From NCBI RefSeq assembly GCF_011388215.1, contig NZ_CP049989.1, positions 2,418,001 through 2,482,000 on the forward strand: a stretch of 64,000 nt of DNA, given 5' to 3'. Both the position numbers and the translations under genes were made by a program. The stretch comes from Hydrogenophaga crocea (lineage in GTDB: Bacteria > Pseudomonadota > Gammaproteobacteria > Burkholderiales > Burkholderiaceae_C). How positions within the stretch are numbered: position 1 is the first letter of the stretch; each line of letters starts with the position of its first letter. Of this stretch, positions 53,450 to 62,648 are shown in pieces. The notes beneath the pieces are model-generated. The model did not search any database, was not told the DNA's origin, and saw only the letters and a program-made list of their open reading frames with translations.

Positions 53450-55222
53450 ATGCCCTCGTCCCCCACAGTGTGGCAGCGCCTCGGCGCTGCCCTGGGTCTG
53501 TGCCTCGCCCTGATCGCACCGCCCACGTCCACCGCCCTAGCCGCGATCGCCGCCCCCAGCGCCGGGGAACCCTCCAGACCCATCGTGCTCGACGACCGGC
53601 ACGGCACGGTCGATCTGGCCGGGCGCAGCGAGCAATTGCTCGACCCCAATGGTTCGCTGGGCATCGAGGAAATCGAGGCCCATCGCCACACCGGCGTCTG
53701 GACCCTGCGCGCGGCCGGTGACCGCACGCGCCTGGCCAACGACGCCGCGCTCTGGATCCGTTTCGAGGTGATGCAGCGCAGCACCGACGCGGCCTGGGAG
53801 CTCGAGCTCGCGCGTTCGGGCACCGACTTCATCGAGCTCTACCACCGCGACGCCCAGGGCCGCTGGCGGGTGCAGCGTGCGGGCGACCGCCTGCCGGTGC
53901 GCGACTGGGCCCATCCCGACCGCTACCCGGTGTTCGGCCTGGATGCCCGCCCGGGCGAAGCGGTGCGCTACTGGGTGCGCATCGAACACGCGCGCGTGCC
54001 CTTCTCGGGCGAGCTGCGGCTGCACGACCACAACACGCTGCGCGAGATGCGCATCCACCAGCAGTTCGGCCTGGGCGTCTACTTCGGCATGGCGCTCCTG
54101 CTGACCCTGGTGGCGCTGGTGCACGTGGCCGTGTACCGCGACATGGCCTTCGCCCTCTACGCCGTCTACACCACCCTGCTCGGCCTGGGCATGGCGGCCT
54201 CGCTCGGCGTGGGCGGACAGTTCCTGTGGCCGGGCCAGGCGCGCTGGAACCAGGTGGCCGAGTTCGTGCTGCTGCCGCTCATGGGCGTGGCCGGTCTGCT
54301 GTTCGTGCGCCAGGTGGCCCAGCCGCGGCGCCTGGGGCGGCTGCTGGACCGCCTGTGCCTGGGCCTGGCGCTGCTGTGGCTCGCGACGGTGGCCTGGGAC
54401 CTGATCGCGCCCAGCCGGCTCTCGCTGCAGGCGGTCACGGCGCTGGGCACGGCGGCCATGGCCACCATCGCGGCCATGCTCTGGCGCGCCTGGCGCAGCG
54501 GCGATGGCTGGCTGCGCTGGTTCGTGCTGGGCATGCTGCCGGTGCTGATCGCGGGCGCACTGCCGGTGATGCGCAACTTCAACCTGATCTCGTCGGGCTT
54601 CCTCTCGCAGTACGGCATGGTGATCGCGGCCACGCTCGAAGCGCCCGTGCTGGTCTATGCGCTGCTGCAGCGCTCGCGCATGCAGCACGAATCGCAGATG
54701 CGCGCCCGCGCGCTCGAGCGCACCGAGCCTCTGACCGGGCTGATGGTGCGTTCGCACATGATGCTGTGCCTGCACGACAGCCTGGTGCGCGCACAGCGTT
54801 ACCACCATTCGAGCGCGCTGCTGCTGGTGCGCCTGGACAACCACGCCGAACTGCTGGAGCGCCACGGCCGCGAGACCGCGGACCGCGCGCTGGTCATCAC
54901 GGCCTCGCTGCTGCGCTCGCAGGCGCGTGACGTGGACACGGCCGCGCGCGTGGACGACCAGGATTTCGCGCTGCTGATGGAAGGCCCGGTGAAGGACACG
55001 CAGGCCGCGGGCGTGGCCACCAGCCTGGTGGCCGCGGGGCTGCGCTCGCCCGATCGCCTGCCCCCGGGCACCACGCTGCGCCTGCGGGTGGTGGTGGCCC
55101 TGCTGCCCGACGCGCGCGGCGAACACGGCCAGGACGCCGAGGCCCACCTGCGCTGGATGCACGAGGGCCTGCGCCTGCTCGGCCAGGACCCGCGCAAGGC
55201 GATCCTGCGGCTGAACTTCTGA
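53450..55222 (+). CDS. 7TM-DISM receptor with degenerate GGDEF domain
   Basis: This 590-aa protein has a signal peptide, a periplasmic 7TMR-DISM sensor domain (about 45-195), seven transmembrane segments (about 205-405) and a C-terminal GGDEF-like domain. The active-site loop reads RVDDQDFALLM instead of RxGGDEF, so it cannot make cyclic di-GMP in the usual way. It may be a ligand-sensing scaffold or bind a nucleotide. The start ATG at 53450 lacks a clear ribosome site, because the palindrome occupies that position. Confidence 0.85.
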   Translation: MPSSPTVWQRLGAALGLCLALIAPPTSTALAAIAAPSAGEPSRPIVLDDRHGTVDLAGRSEQLLDPNGSLGIEEIEAHRHTGVWTLRAAGDRTRLANDAALWIRFEVMQRSTDAAWELELARSGTDFIELYHRDAQGRWRVQRAGDRLPVRDWAHPDRYPVFGLDARPGEAVRYWVRIEHARVPFSGELRLHDHNTLREMRIHQQFGLGVYFGMALLLTLVALVHVAVYRDMAFALYAVYTTLLGLGMAASLGVGGQFLWPGQARWNQVAEFVLLPLMGVAGLLFVRQVAQPRRLGRLLDRLCLGLALLWLATVAWDLIAPSRLSLQAVTALGTAAMATIAAMLWRAWRSGDGWLRWFVLGMLPVLIAGALPVMRNFNLISSGFLSQYGMVIAATLEAPVLVYALLQRSRMQHESQMRARALERTEPLTGLMVRSHMMLCLHDSLVRAQRYHHSSALLLVRLDNHAELLERHGRETADRALVITASLLRSQARDVDTAARVDDQDFALLMEGPVKDTQAAGVATSLVAAGLRSPDRLPPGTTLRLRVVVALLPDARGEHGQDAEAHLRWMHEGLRLLGQDPRKAILRLNF

Positions 55223-55226
55223 GGCT

Positions 55227-56783
55227 TCAGACCTCGCGGCGCAGCGCGGGGAACAGGATCACGTCGCGGATGCTGGGGCTGTCGGTCACCAGCATCATGA
55301 GGCGGTCGATGCCGATGCCGCAGCCGCCCGCGGGCGGCATGCCGTATTCGAGCGCGCGGATGTAGTCGGCGTCGAAGTGCATGGCCTCGTCATCGCCGCC
55401 GTCCTTGGCCGCCACCTGCGCGTGGAAGCGCGCGGCCTGGTCCTCGGCGTCGTTGAGCTCGGAGAAGGCGTTGCCGAATTCGCGGCCCGTGATGTAGAGC
55501 TCGAAGCGCTCGGTGACCTCGGGCCGCGCGTCGTTGGCGCGCGCCAGCGGCGAGATCTCGGTCGGGTGGTCCATGATGAAGGTCGGGTTCCAGAGCTCGC
55601 TCTCGACCTTCTCCTCGAAGTACAGCACCTGCAGCGAGGCCAGGCTGCGGCCGGCGAGCTGGTCCTTCTCCTCGCTCAGGCCGAGCTTGCGCAGCTGGGC
55701 GCGCAGCCAGTCGGCATCGTCGACCTGGGCACCGGCCTCGGTGTACTTGACGATCGCGTCGCGGATGGTCAGGCGCTCGAAGGGCGCGTCGAGGTCCACG
55801 GCGCGGCCCTGGTAGGTGATCTCGCCATCGCCGCGCACCGTGCGCACCACGTGGCGGATGAGCCGCTCCACGAAGTCCATGAGGTCGACGTAATTCCAGT
55901 ACGCCGCGTAGAACTCCATCATGGTGAACTCGGGGTTGTGGCGCACCGAGATGCCTTCGTTGCGGAAGTTGCGGTTGATCTCGAACACGCGCTCGAAGCC
56001 ACCCACCAGCAGCCGCTTGAGGTAGAGCTCGGGCGCGATGCGCAGGAACATTTCCTGGTCGAGCGCGTTGTGGTGCGTGATGAAGGGTTTGGCGTTGGCG
56101 CCCCCGGGAATGGGGTGCAGCATGGGCGTCTCGACCTCGAGGAAACCGCTGTCGACCATGAACTGGCGCAGCGCCGTGACGGCCTGGCTGCGCGTGACGA
56201 AGCGCCGGCGCGCCGACTCGTCGGTCATCAGGTCGACGTAGCGCTGGCGGTACTTGATCTCCTGATCGGCCACGCCGTGGAACTTGTCGGGCAGCGGACG
56301 CAGGCTCTTGGTGAGCAGGCGGATCCTGTCGGCGTGGATGGTGAGCTCGCCGGTGCGGGTGCGGAACAGCACGCCCTCGGCGGCCACGATGTCGCCCAGG
56401 TCCCAGTGCTTGAAGGCGTTGTGCTGCGCCTCGCCCACGCTGTCGTTGTTCAGGTAGATCTGGATGCGGCCGCCGCTCGGGCCGAAGGAGGCGTCCTGCA
56501 GCGTGGCGAAGCTGGCCTTGCCCATCACGCGCTTGAGCATCATGCGGCCGGCCACGCTGGCGCGCACCGGCGTGGCTTCGAGGTCTTCCTTGCTGGTCTC
56601 GCCGTGGCGTGCGAACAGCGCGGCGGCCTGGTCCTGCGGCTTGAAGTCGTTCGGGAAGGCCACCCCTTCGCCGCGCTGCTGCGCCTCGCGCAAGGCCTTG
56701 AGCTTCTCGCGGCGTTCGGCGATCAGCTGGTTCTCGTCGTGCGCCACGGGCGCGGCGGTGTCGGGGGTCTGGGCTTGGCTCAT
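55227..56783 (-). CDS. lysS: Lysine--tRNA ligase, class II
   Basis: This 518-aa enzyme has an N-terminal OB-fold anticodon domain ([20 protein letters not shown]) and the class II motifs: motif 1 [15 protein letters not shown], motif 2 [25 protein letters not shown] and motif 3 [12 protein letters not shown]. Length is normal. It charges tRNA-Lys in the cytoplasm. It stands between a convergent sensor gene and the liv terminator, so it is probably transcribed alone. Confidence 0.97.
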   Translation of the reverse strand: MSQAQTPDTAAPVAHDENQLIAERREKLKALREAQQRGEGVAFPNDFKPQDQAAALFARHGETSKEDLEATPVRASVAGRMMLKRVMGKASFATLQDASFGPSGGRIQIYLNNDSVGEAQHNAFKHWDLGDIVAAEGVLFRTRTGELTIHADRIRLLTKSLRPLPDKFHGVADQEIKYRQRYVDLMTDESARRRFVTRSQAVTALRQFMVDSGFLEVETPMLHPIPGGANAKPFITHHNALDQEMFLRIAPELYLKRLLVGGFERVFEINRNFRNEGISVRHNPEFTMMEFYAAYWNYVDLMDFVERLIRHVVRTVRGDGEITYQGRAVDLDAPFERLTIRDAIVKYTEAGAQVDDADWLRAQLRKLGLSEEKDQLAGRSLASLQVLYFEEKVESELWNPTFIMDHPTEISPLARANDARPEVTERFELYITGREFGNAFSELNDAEDQAARFHAQVAAKDGGDDEAMHFDADYIRALEYGMPPAGGCGIGIDRLMMLVTDSPSIRDVILFPALRREV

Positions 56784-56793
56784 GAATGAAAAA

Positions 56794-56825
56794 GCGGGTT
56801 GGGCGCCGAACGGCGCGCAACCCGC
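56794..56825 (-). terminator. Rho-independent terminator of the liv operon
   Basis: GCGGGTTG and CAACCCGC form the outer stem with an inner GCGCC/GGCGC stem. On the minus strand the hairpin is followed by TTTTT and then the lysS ATG 5 bp later. It should end livHMGF transcription just before lysS. Confidence 0.85.
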
Positions 56826-56851
56826 GATTGTAGGTTTGCGAGAAGCCGGGG

Positions 56852-57568
56852 TTATTCGCCCAGATACGCCGCGCGGACCTTGGGATCGGTCAGCATCTGC
56901 TTGGCGTCGCCGCTCATGATGATCTCGCCCGAGTCCATCACGTAGCCGCGGTCGGCGATCTGCAGCGCGCGGCTGGCGTTCTGCTCCACCAGCAGGATGG
57001 TCACACCCTGGGCCGACACGTCGCGCACCACCTCGAAGATCTTGTCGACCATGATGGGCGACAGGCCCATGGACGGCTCGTCGAGCAGCAGCACCTTGGG
57101 CTGGCTCATGAGCGCGCGCGCCATCGCGAGCATCTGCTGCTCGCCACCGCTCATGGTGCCGGCGAGCTGGTCCTTGCGTTCCTTCAGGCGCGGGAAGATG
57201 CCGAACATGCGCTCGATGTCCTGCGCGATGCCGGCCTTGTCGCTGCGCACGTAGGCGCCCATCTGCAGGTTCTCGGTGATGGTCATGCGCGTGAAGACGC
57301 CACGGCCTTCGGGCACCATGGCCAGGCCCTGTTTCACCAGGTCCCAGGCGCCCTTGCCGCGGATGCTCTGGCCCAGGTACTCCACGTCGCCGTCTTCCAT
57401 GCCCAGCGAACCGGTGATGGCCTTCATGGTGGTGGTCTTGCCGGCGCCGTTGGAGCCGATCAGCGAGATCAGCTCGCCTTCCTTGACTTCCAGGTCGACG
57501 CCCTTGACGGCCTTGATGCCGCCGTAGGAGACCTTGAGCCCTTTGACTTTGAGAAGCGTGTTTGCCAT
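56852..57568 (-). CDS. livF: Branched-chain amino acid ABC transporter ATP-binding protein LivF
   Basis: This 238-aa ATPase has Walker [17 protein letters not shown] (about 36-51), the LivF-type [18 protein letters not shown], signature [15 protein letters not shown] and Walker [13 protein letters not shown]. It energises high-affinity uptake of leucine, isoleucine, valine or a related substrate together with LivG. It is last in livHMGF, 14 bp after livG. Confidence 0.93.
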   Translation of the reverse strand: MANTLLKVKGLKVSYGGIKAVKGVDLEVKEGELISLIGSNGAGKTTTMKAITGSLGMEDGDVEYLGQSIRGKGAWDLVKQGLAMVPEGRGVFTRMTITENLQMGAYVRSDKAGIAQDIERMFGIFPRLKERKDQLAGTMSGGEQQMLAMARALMSQPKVLLLDEPSMGLSPIMVDKIFEVVRDVSAQGVTILLVEQNASRALQIADRGYVMDSGEIIMSGDAKQMLTDPKVRAAYLGE

Positions 57569-57582
57569 GTGGGGTCTCCTGC

Positions 57583-58353
57583 TCAATGCCCGCCGGTGCC
57601 GAGGTAGGCCTCGATCACCTTCGGGTCCTTCTGCACCTCGGCCGGCGTGCCCGACGAGAGCTGCTTGCCGTAGTCGAGCACGGTCACGCGGTCGCACAGG
57701 CCCATGACCAGCTTCACGTCGTGCTCGATGAGCAGGATGGTGCGGTTGTCGTTGCGGATGCGGTCGATGAGTTCGCGCAGCTGCACCTTCTCGGTGGCGT
57801 TCATGCCGGCCGCGGGCTCGTCGAGGGCGATGAGCTGCGGGTCGGTGGCGAGCGCGCGCGCGATTTCCAGGCGGCGCTGGTCGCCGTAGCTCAGGGTGCG
57901 CGACTTGTAGTCGGCGAACTTGCCGATGCCCACGTAGTCGAGCAGCTCGCGCGCGCGGTCGGTGATCTCGCGCTCTTCGCGCTTGAAGCGCGGCGTGCGC
58001 AGGATCGCGCCCAGCAGGCCCGATTGCGTGCGCACGTGGCGGCCGACCATCACGTTCTCGAGCGCCGTCATCTCGGCGAACAGGCGGATGTTCTGGAAGG
58101 TGCGCGCGATGCCCGCCTTGGCCACCTCGTGCACCGCGGTGGGCGTGTAGGGCTTGCCCGCGAGTTCGAAGCTGCCGCTGTCGGGCGTGTACAGGCCGGT
58201 GAGCACGTTGAAGAACGTGGTCTTGCCCGCGCCGTTGGGGCCGATCAGGCCATAGACCTGGCCGCGCTGGATGTGGATGCCCACGTCGCTGAGGGCTTGC
58301 AGACCGCCGAAACGCTTGGAGACGTTGGCGACTTTCAGAATGGTTTCGCTCAT
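57583..58353 (-). CDS. livG: Branched-chain amino acid ABC transporter ATP-binding protein LivG
   Basis: This 256-aa ATPase has Walker [17 protein letters not shown], the LivG-type [23 protein letters not shown], signature [15 protein letters not shown] and Walker [13 protein letters not shown], with H-loop [13 protein letters not shown]. It pairs with LivF beneath the LivHM channel. It begins 10 bp after the livM stop. Confidence 0.94.
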   Translation of the reverse strand: MSETILKVANVSKRFGGLQALSDVGIHIQRGQVYGLIGPNGAGKTTFFNVLTGLYTPDSGSFELAGKPYTPTAVHEVAKAGIARTFQNIRLFAEMTALENVMVGRHVRTQSGLLGAILRTPRFKREEREITDRARELLDYVGIGKFADYKSRTLSYGDQRRLEIARALATDPQLIALDEPAAGMNATEKVQLRELIDRIRNDNRTILLIEHDVKLVMGLCDRVTVLDYGKQLSSGTPAEVQKDPKVIEAYLGTGGH

Positions 58354-58363
58354 GCCGCGCTCC

Positions 58364-59464
58364 TCACTTGGTCGCCAGGGACTTGCCGTGTTCCGGGGCG
58401 GGCCACAGACCTTTGGGTCGCAGCAGCATGATGACGATCATGGCCAGCGCGATCAGCAGCTGGCGCAGGATCTCGGGGCCCAGGCGGCCGTCGGTCATGG
58501 CCGTGAGCGGGTGCGCCACATGGCGCAGCAGCTCGGGCAGGCCCGCGAGCACCAGCGCGCCGAGGATGACGCCCGGGATGTGGCCCAGGCCACCGAGCAC
58601 CACCATGGCCACGATCATCACCGACTCCATCAGGATGAAGGACTCGGGGTAGACACCGCGCATGAAGGAGGCAAACAGCACGCCCGCGACGCCGCCGAAG
58701 GTGGCGCTCATGCCGAAGGCTGCGAGCTTGAGGTTGCGCGTGTTCAGGCCCATGGCCTTGGCCGCGATCTCGTCTTCGCGGATGGCCATCCAGGCGCGGC
58801 CGATGCGCGAGTCCTGCAGGCGGTAGGCGATGCAGATCGCCACCACCACGAAGAACAGGATGAGGTAGTAGTACAGCGTGACCGACTGGAAGGTGTAGCT
58901 GAAGCCGCCGATGGACACGTCCAGCCGCTGGCTCATGCTGTGGCCGAACACGCTCACCGCGTCCACGTTGCTCAGGCCTTTGGGGCCGTTGGTGAGGTTG
59001 ATCGGGCGGTCGAGGTTGAGCATGAAGATGCGCACGATCTCGCCGAAGCCCAGCGTGACGATGGCGAGGTAGTCGCCGCGCAGCTTGAGCACCGGAAAGC
59101 CCAGGATCAGACCCGTGACGCCGGCCAGGATGCCCGCGATCACCATCACGATCCAGAAGTTCATGTGCAGCCCGTTGGGGAACGTGGCCGCCAGCCAGGC
59201 GAAGGTGTCGGTGAGGTGCGGCGAGGCGAGCAGGCCGTAGAGGTAGGCGCCCACCGCGAAGAAGGCGATGAAGCCGAGGTCGAGCAGGCCGGCGTAGCCC
59301 ACCACGATGTTCAGGCCCAGCGCGAGCAGCACGTAGAGCAGTGCCACGTCGACGATGCGGACCCAGGAGTTGCTGCCGGTGGCCTGCAGCACGAGCGGCA
59401 GCACCAGCATGAGGATGCCCACGATCACGAAGGCGATCAGCTTGACGGGTTTGGTGTTCGTCAT
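58364..59464 (-). CDS. livM: Branched-chain amino acid ABC transporter permease LivM
   Basis: This 366-aa membrane protein has eight or more transmembrane segments and the LivM core LLALGLNIVVGYAGLLDLGFIAFFAVGAY, the coupling-region RIGRAWMAIREDEIAAKAMG and GGLGHIPGVILGALVL. The start at 59464 (MTNTKPVKL) is preferred over the longer frame from 59509. It lies 19 bp after livH. Confidence 0.93.
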   Translation of the reverse strand: MTNTKPVKLIAFVIVGILMLVLPLVLQATGSNSWVRIVDVALLYVLLALGLNIVVGYAGLLDLGFIAFFAVGAYLYGLLASPHLTDTFAWLAATFPNGLHMNFWIVMVIAGILAGVTGLILGFPVLKLRGDYLAIVTLGFGEIVRIFMLNLDRPINLTNGPKGLSNVDAVSVFGHSMSQRLDVSIGGFSYTFQSVTLYYYLILFFVVVAICIAYRLQDSRIGRAWMAIREDEIAAKAMGLNTRNLKLAAFGMSATFGGVAGVLFASFMRGVYPESFILMESVMIVAMVVLGGLGHIPGVILGALVLAGLPELLRHVAHPLTAMTDGRLGPEILRQLLIALAMIVIMLLRPKGLWPAPEHGKSLATK

Positions 59465-59483
59465 GGTGTTTCTCCCCGTGGCC

Positions 59484-60413
59484 TCAGGCGCGGTCGGCCA
59501 CGCGTTCACCCAGCAGGCCCGACGGGCGCAGGATCAGCACGAAGGCCAGCACGATGAAGGCGAAGATGTCGGTGTACTGGCTGCCCAGGAAACCGCCGGT
59601 GAGCTTGCCCAGGTAGCCGGCGCCCAGGGACTCGATGAGGCCCAGCGCGATGCCGCCGATCACGGCGCCCGCGAGGTTGCCGATGCCGCCCATGACCGCG
59701 GCCACGAAGGCCTTGAGGCCGGGCATGAAGCCCATGGCGTGCTGCACCGTGCCGTAGTTCGACGCCCACATGATGCCGGCGATGGCCGCGAGCATGGCGC
59801 CGATGATGAAGGTGGCGGAGATGACCACGTCGGGCTTGATGCCCATGAGCGCCGCGACGCGCGGGTTCTCGGCGGTGGCGCGCATGGCGCGGCCCAGGTT
59901 GGTGCGGTTGACCAGCCACATCAGCAGCGCCAGCACGATGGCGGTGGTGGCGAGGATGGTGATCTGGGTGACGGAGAGCACGGCGCCGAAGAACTCGATG
60001 GGTTCGCGCGAGAGCGTGGCCGGGTAGGACTTGGGGTTGGGCTTCCAGATGATCATCGCGAGCGTCTGGAGCAGGATGGACACCCCGATGGCCGTAATCA
60101 GCGGGGCCAGTCGCGGCGAGTTGCGCAAGGGCCGGTAGGCCAGCTTCTCGATCGTGAAGTTGAGCGCGGCGCACACCACCATGGCGATGAGCGTGGCCAC
60201 GATGAGGATCATCCAGCCCGCCATGTCGGGCGAGGCTTCGCGCATGGCCGTGATGATGGTCCAGCTGGTGAGCGCGCCCACCATGAGCACGTCGCCGTGG
60301 GCGAAGTTGATGAGGCCGATGATGCCGTACACCATCGTGTAGCCCAGGGCGACCAGGGCGTACATGCTGCCCAGCACCAGTCCGTTGAGGATCTGCTGTA
60401 GCAAGACTTCCAT
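59484..60413 (-). CDS. livH: Branched-chain amino acid ABC transporter permease LivH
   Basis: This 309-aa permease begins MEVLLQQILNGLVLGSMYALVALGYTMVYGIIGLINFAHGD, the classic LivH N-terminus, and has the coupling segment LGRAMRATAENPRVAALMGIK. The ATG at 60413 has AGAAC/GGAGA-type purines upstream and removes an unlikely 18-residue extension. It is first in livHMGF; the binding protein LivJ/K is not in the window and must come from elsewhere. Confidence 0.94.
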   Translation of the reverse strand: MEVLLQQILNGLVLGSMYALVALGYTMVYGIIGLINFAHGDVLMVGALTSWTIITAMREASPDMAGWMILIVATLIAMVVCAALNFTIEKLAYRPLRNSPRLAPLITAIGVSILLQTLAMIIWKPNPKSYPATLSREPIEFFGAVLSVTQITILATTAIVLALLMWLVNRTNLGRAMRATAENPRVAALMGIKPDVVISATFIIGAMLAAIAGIMWASNYGTVQHAMGFMPGLKAFVAAVMGGIGNLAGAVIGGIALGLIESLGAGYLGKLTGGFLGSQYTDIFAFIVLAFVLILRPSGLLGERVADRA

Positions 60414-60473
60414 GAAAGGTTCTCCGTGTTTTTGACCGGCGGGGTGGTGACACCGCCCCTGTTTCAACCTAGC

Positions 60474-60518
60474 AAAAAACCCGCCAGAGGCGGCCTCGAT
60501 AAAGGCCTGGGGCGGGTT
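60474..60518 (-). terminator. Rho-independent terminator downstream of rarA
   Basis: On the minus strand AACCCGCC (60511-60518) pairs with GGCGGGTT (60478-60485), with an inner AGGCC/GGCCT stem, and a run of six T ends at 60474. It lies between the rarA stop and the livH start and should end the lolA-rarA transcript before liv begins. The remaining bases, 60519-60630, show no feature. Confidence 0.85.
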
Positions 60519-60630
60519 GGTGGTGCGCGATTGTAGCGAGGGGTATCAGGGCTCCATCGGGGGCTTCGCCCCTGAAATCAAAGGGTAAACCCGGGACGCA
60601 GCCCCCCGTATCAGTGCGACTACGGACGCA

Positions 60631-61926
60631 TCAGTTCTTCTGATCCTGGCCGTTCAGGCGGCGCAATTCGCGCAGCTTTTCGCCGATGCGGATTTCCAGC
60701 CCGCGGTCGACGGGCTCGTAGAACGCAGGCGCTTGCATGCCCTCGGGCCAATAGTTCTCGCCCGCCGCGAAGCCGCCCGGCTCGTCGTGCGCGTAGCGGT
60801 AGCCCTTGCCGTAGTCCAGCGATTTCATGAGCTGGGTGGGCGCGTTGCGCAGGTGCATGGGCACGGGCCGGGTGCCGTCGCGCTTGACGAAGGCGCGCGC
60901 CTGGTTGAAGGCCTTGTAGACCGCGTTCGATTTCGCGGCCACCGCGAGGTAGACCACGCATTCGGCCAGCGCCAGCTCGCCCTCGGGCGAGCCCAGGCGC
61001 TCGTAGACCTCGGCGGCGTCGAGCGCGAAGCGCAGGGCCCGCGGGTCGGCCAGGCCGATGTCTTCGGCCGCCATGCGGATCAGGCGGCGCGAGACGTAGC
61101 GCGGGTCCACGCCGCCATCGAGCATGCGCACGAACCAGTACAGCGCGGCGTCGGGGTCAGAGCCGCGCACGCTCTTGTGCAGCGCGCTGATGGTGTCGTA
61201 GAACTGCTCGCCGCCCTTGTCGTAGCGGCGCATGCGCTCGCCGAGCACGCGCAGCAGCCAGGCGTCGGTCACGGTCTCGAGCTTCTCGCGCCGAGCGGCC
61301 ACGGCCAGGGTTTCGAGCGTATTGAGCAGGCGGCGCGCGTCGCCGTCGGCGTAGCCGATCAGGCGCTCGAGCGCAGGGCCTTCGATCTCGGGGACGGCGT
61401 CGATCGCGCGCGCCTTGGCCACGATGGCGCGCAGGTCGTCTTCGGTGAGCGGCTGCAGCACGTAGACCGCGGCGCGCGACAGCAGCGCCGAGTTCACCTC
61501 GAACGAGGGGTTCTCGGTGGTGGCGCCGATGAAGGTGAACAGGCCGCTTTCCACGTGCGGCAGAAAGGCGTCCTGCTGGCTCTTGTTGAAGCGATGCACC
61601 TCGTCGACGAACACGATGGTGCGTTGCGCGTGCAGGCCGTCGCGCGCGAGCTCGGCCTGCTCCACCGCCTCGCGGATGTCTTTCACGCCGCCCAACACCG
61701 CGCTGATGGTGATGAACTGGGCGTCGAAGGCGTCGGCCATGAGCCGCGCGATGGTGGTCTTGCCCACACCCGGCGGGCCCCAGAGGATGCAGCTGTGCGG
61801 TTGGCCCGACTCGAAGGCCAGGCGCAGCGCCATGCCTTCGCCCAGCAGGTGCTGCTGCCCGATGACCTCGCCCAGCGTGCGCGGGCGCAGCCGTTCGGCC
61901 AGCGGGGCGTGGGCAGCGGTGTTCAA
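60631..61926 (-). CDS. rarA: Replication-associated recombination AAA+ protein RarA (MgsA)
   Basis: This 431-aa clamp-loader-like ATPase has Walker A LWGPPGVGKTTIARL (about 48-62), Walker B VFVDEVHRFNKSQQD (about 106-120), sensor-1 FIGATTENPSFEVN and the C-terminal tetramerisation domain (VPMHLRNAPTQLMKSLDYGKGYRYAHDEPGG). It acts at stalled replication forks. It lies 28 bp after lolA, the usual ftsK-lolA-rarA order. Confidence 0.96.
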   Translation of the reverse strand: MNTAAHAPLAERLRPRTLGEVIGQQHLLGEGMALRLAFESGQPHSCILWGPPGVGKTTIARLMADAFDAQFITISAVLGGVKDIREAVEQAELARDGLHAQRTIVFVDEVHRFNKSQQDAFLPHVESGLFTFIGATTENPSFEVNSALLSRAAVYVLQPLTEDDLRAIVAKARAIDAVPEIEGPALERLIGYADGDARRLLNTLETLAVAARREKLETVTDAWLLRVLGERMRRYDKGGEQFYDTISALHKSVRGSDPDAALYWFVRMLDGGVDPRYVSRRLIRMAAEDIGLADPRALRFALDAAEVYERLGSPEGELALAECVVYLAVAAKSNAVYKAFNQARAFVKRDGTRPVPMHLRNAPTQLMKSLDYGKGYRYAHDEPGGFAAGENYWPEGMQAPAFYEPVDRGLEIRIGEKLRELRRLNGQDQKN

Positions 61927-61954
61927 GATCGGATCGGGTGTGCCACGCGGCCGT

Positions 61955-62596
61955 TCACTGGCGGATCACATCGGCGCCCGCGGGGGGCTCGAAGCGGAAC
62001 TCGCCGCCCTTGAGCGCGGGGTTGTTCTGCCACTGCGAGAAGCGCAGCACCGAGCGCTGGCCCAGGCCGTCCTCGATGTCGAGCACCGAGAGCTGGGTGC
62101 CGGCAAAGCCCAGGCGCACCTTGCGCAGCTGGCCGTCGCGCTGTTTGGGCGTGGCCTCGGCCCACTGCAGGCCGTCGGCATCGGGCGCGGCGCGCAGCTC
62201 GAAGCTGGTGCGCAGCGCGGCGAGGTCGGGCGCCGACGCGATGATGGCCGCGGGCGTGCTGCCCAGCGCGTCCTTCTGCGCGCGCACCGTCACCTGGTTC
62301 AGGTCCACGTCGTGCAGCCAGAGCTGGCGGCCGTCGGCCACGATGGTCTGCTCGAAGGGCTTGAGGTAGTCGAAGCGGAAGCGGTCGGGACGCTGGAACA
62401 CGAAGCGCCCGTTGCTGGTGCGCTGGCGCGGCGTGGCCTCGTTGGCGCGCGCGGGCGAGGTCACCACCTGGGTGAAATCGGCGCGCGCGCTGCTGGCCTC
62501 GCGCAGGAAGGCCTCGAGCGCCTTGAGGCCGTCGGCATGGACCGGCAGGGCCGCCCAGCACAGGGCGGCGGCGGCAAGCAGGGATCGGATGTTCAT
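61955..62596 (-). CDS. lolA: Outer-membrane lipoprotein carrier protein LolA
   Basis: LolA ferries lipoproteins across the periplasm from LolCDE to LolB. The 213-aa precursor has a signal peptide (MNIRSLLAAAALCWAALPVHA) and the half-barrel pattern with SARADFTQVV, GRFVFQRPDRFRFDYLKPFEQTIVADGRQLWLHD and DIEDGLGQRSVLRFSQWQNNP. The ATG at 62596 directly precedes the signal peptide; the frame upstream is not needed. It lies 52 bp after ftsK. Confidence 0.94.
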   Translation of the reverse strand: MNIRSLLAAAALCWAALPVHADGLKALEAFLREASSARADFTQVVTSPARANEATPRQRTSNGRFVFQRPDRFRFDYLKPFEQTIVADGRQLWLHDVDLNQVTVRAQKDALGSTPAAIIASAPDLAALRTSFELRAAPDADGLQWAEATPKQRDGQLRKVRLGFAGTQLSVLDIEDGLGQRSVLRFSQWQNNPALKGGEFRFEPPAGADVIRQ

Positions 62597-62648
62597 GACA
62601 CTCGGAGCCTCGAGGGCGGCGGGAGTTGCACCGGAGGGTTGCCGGCGG

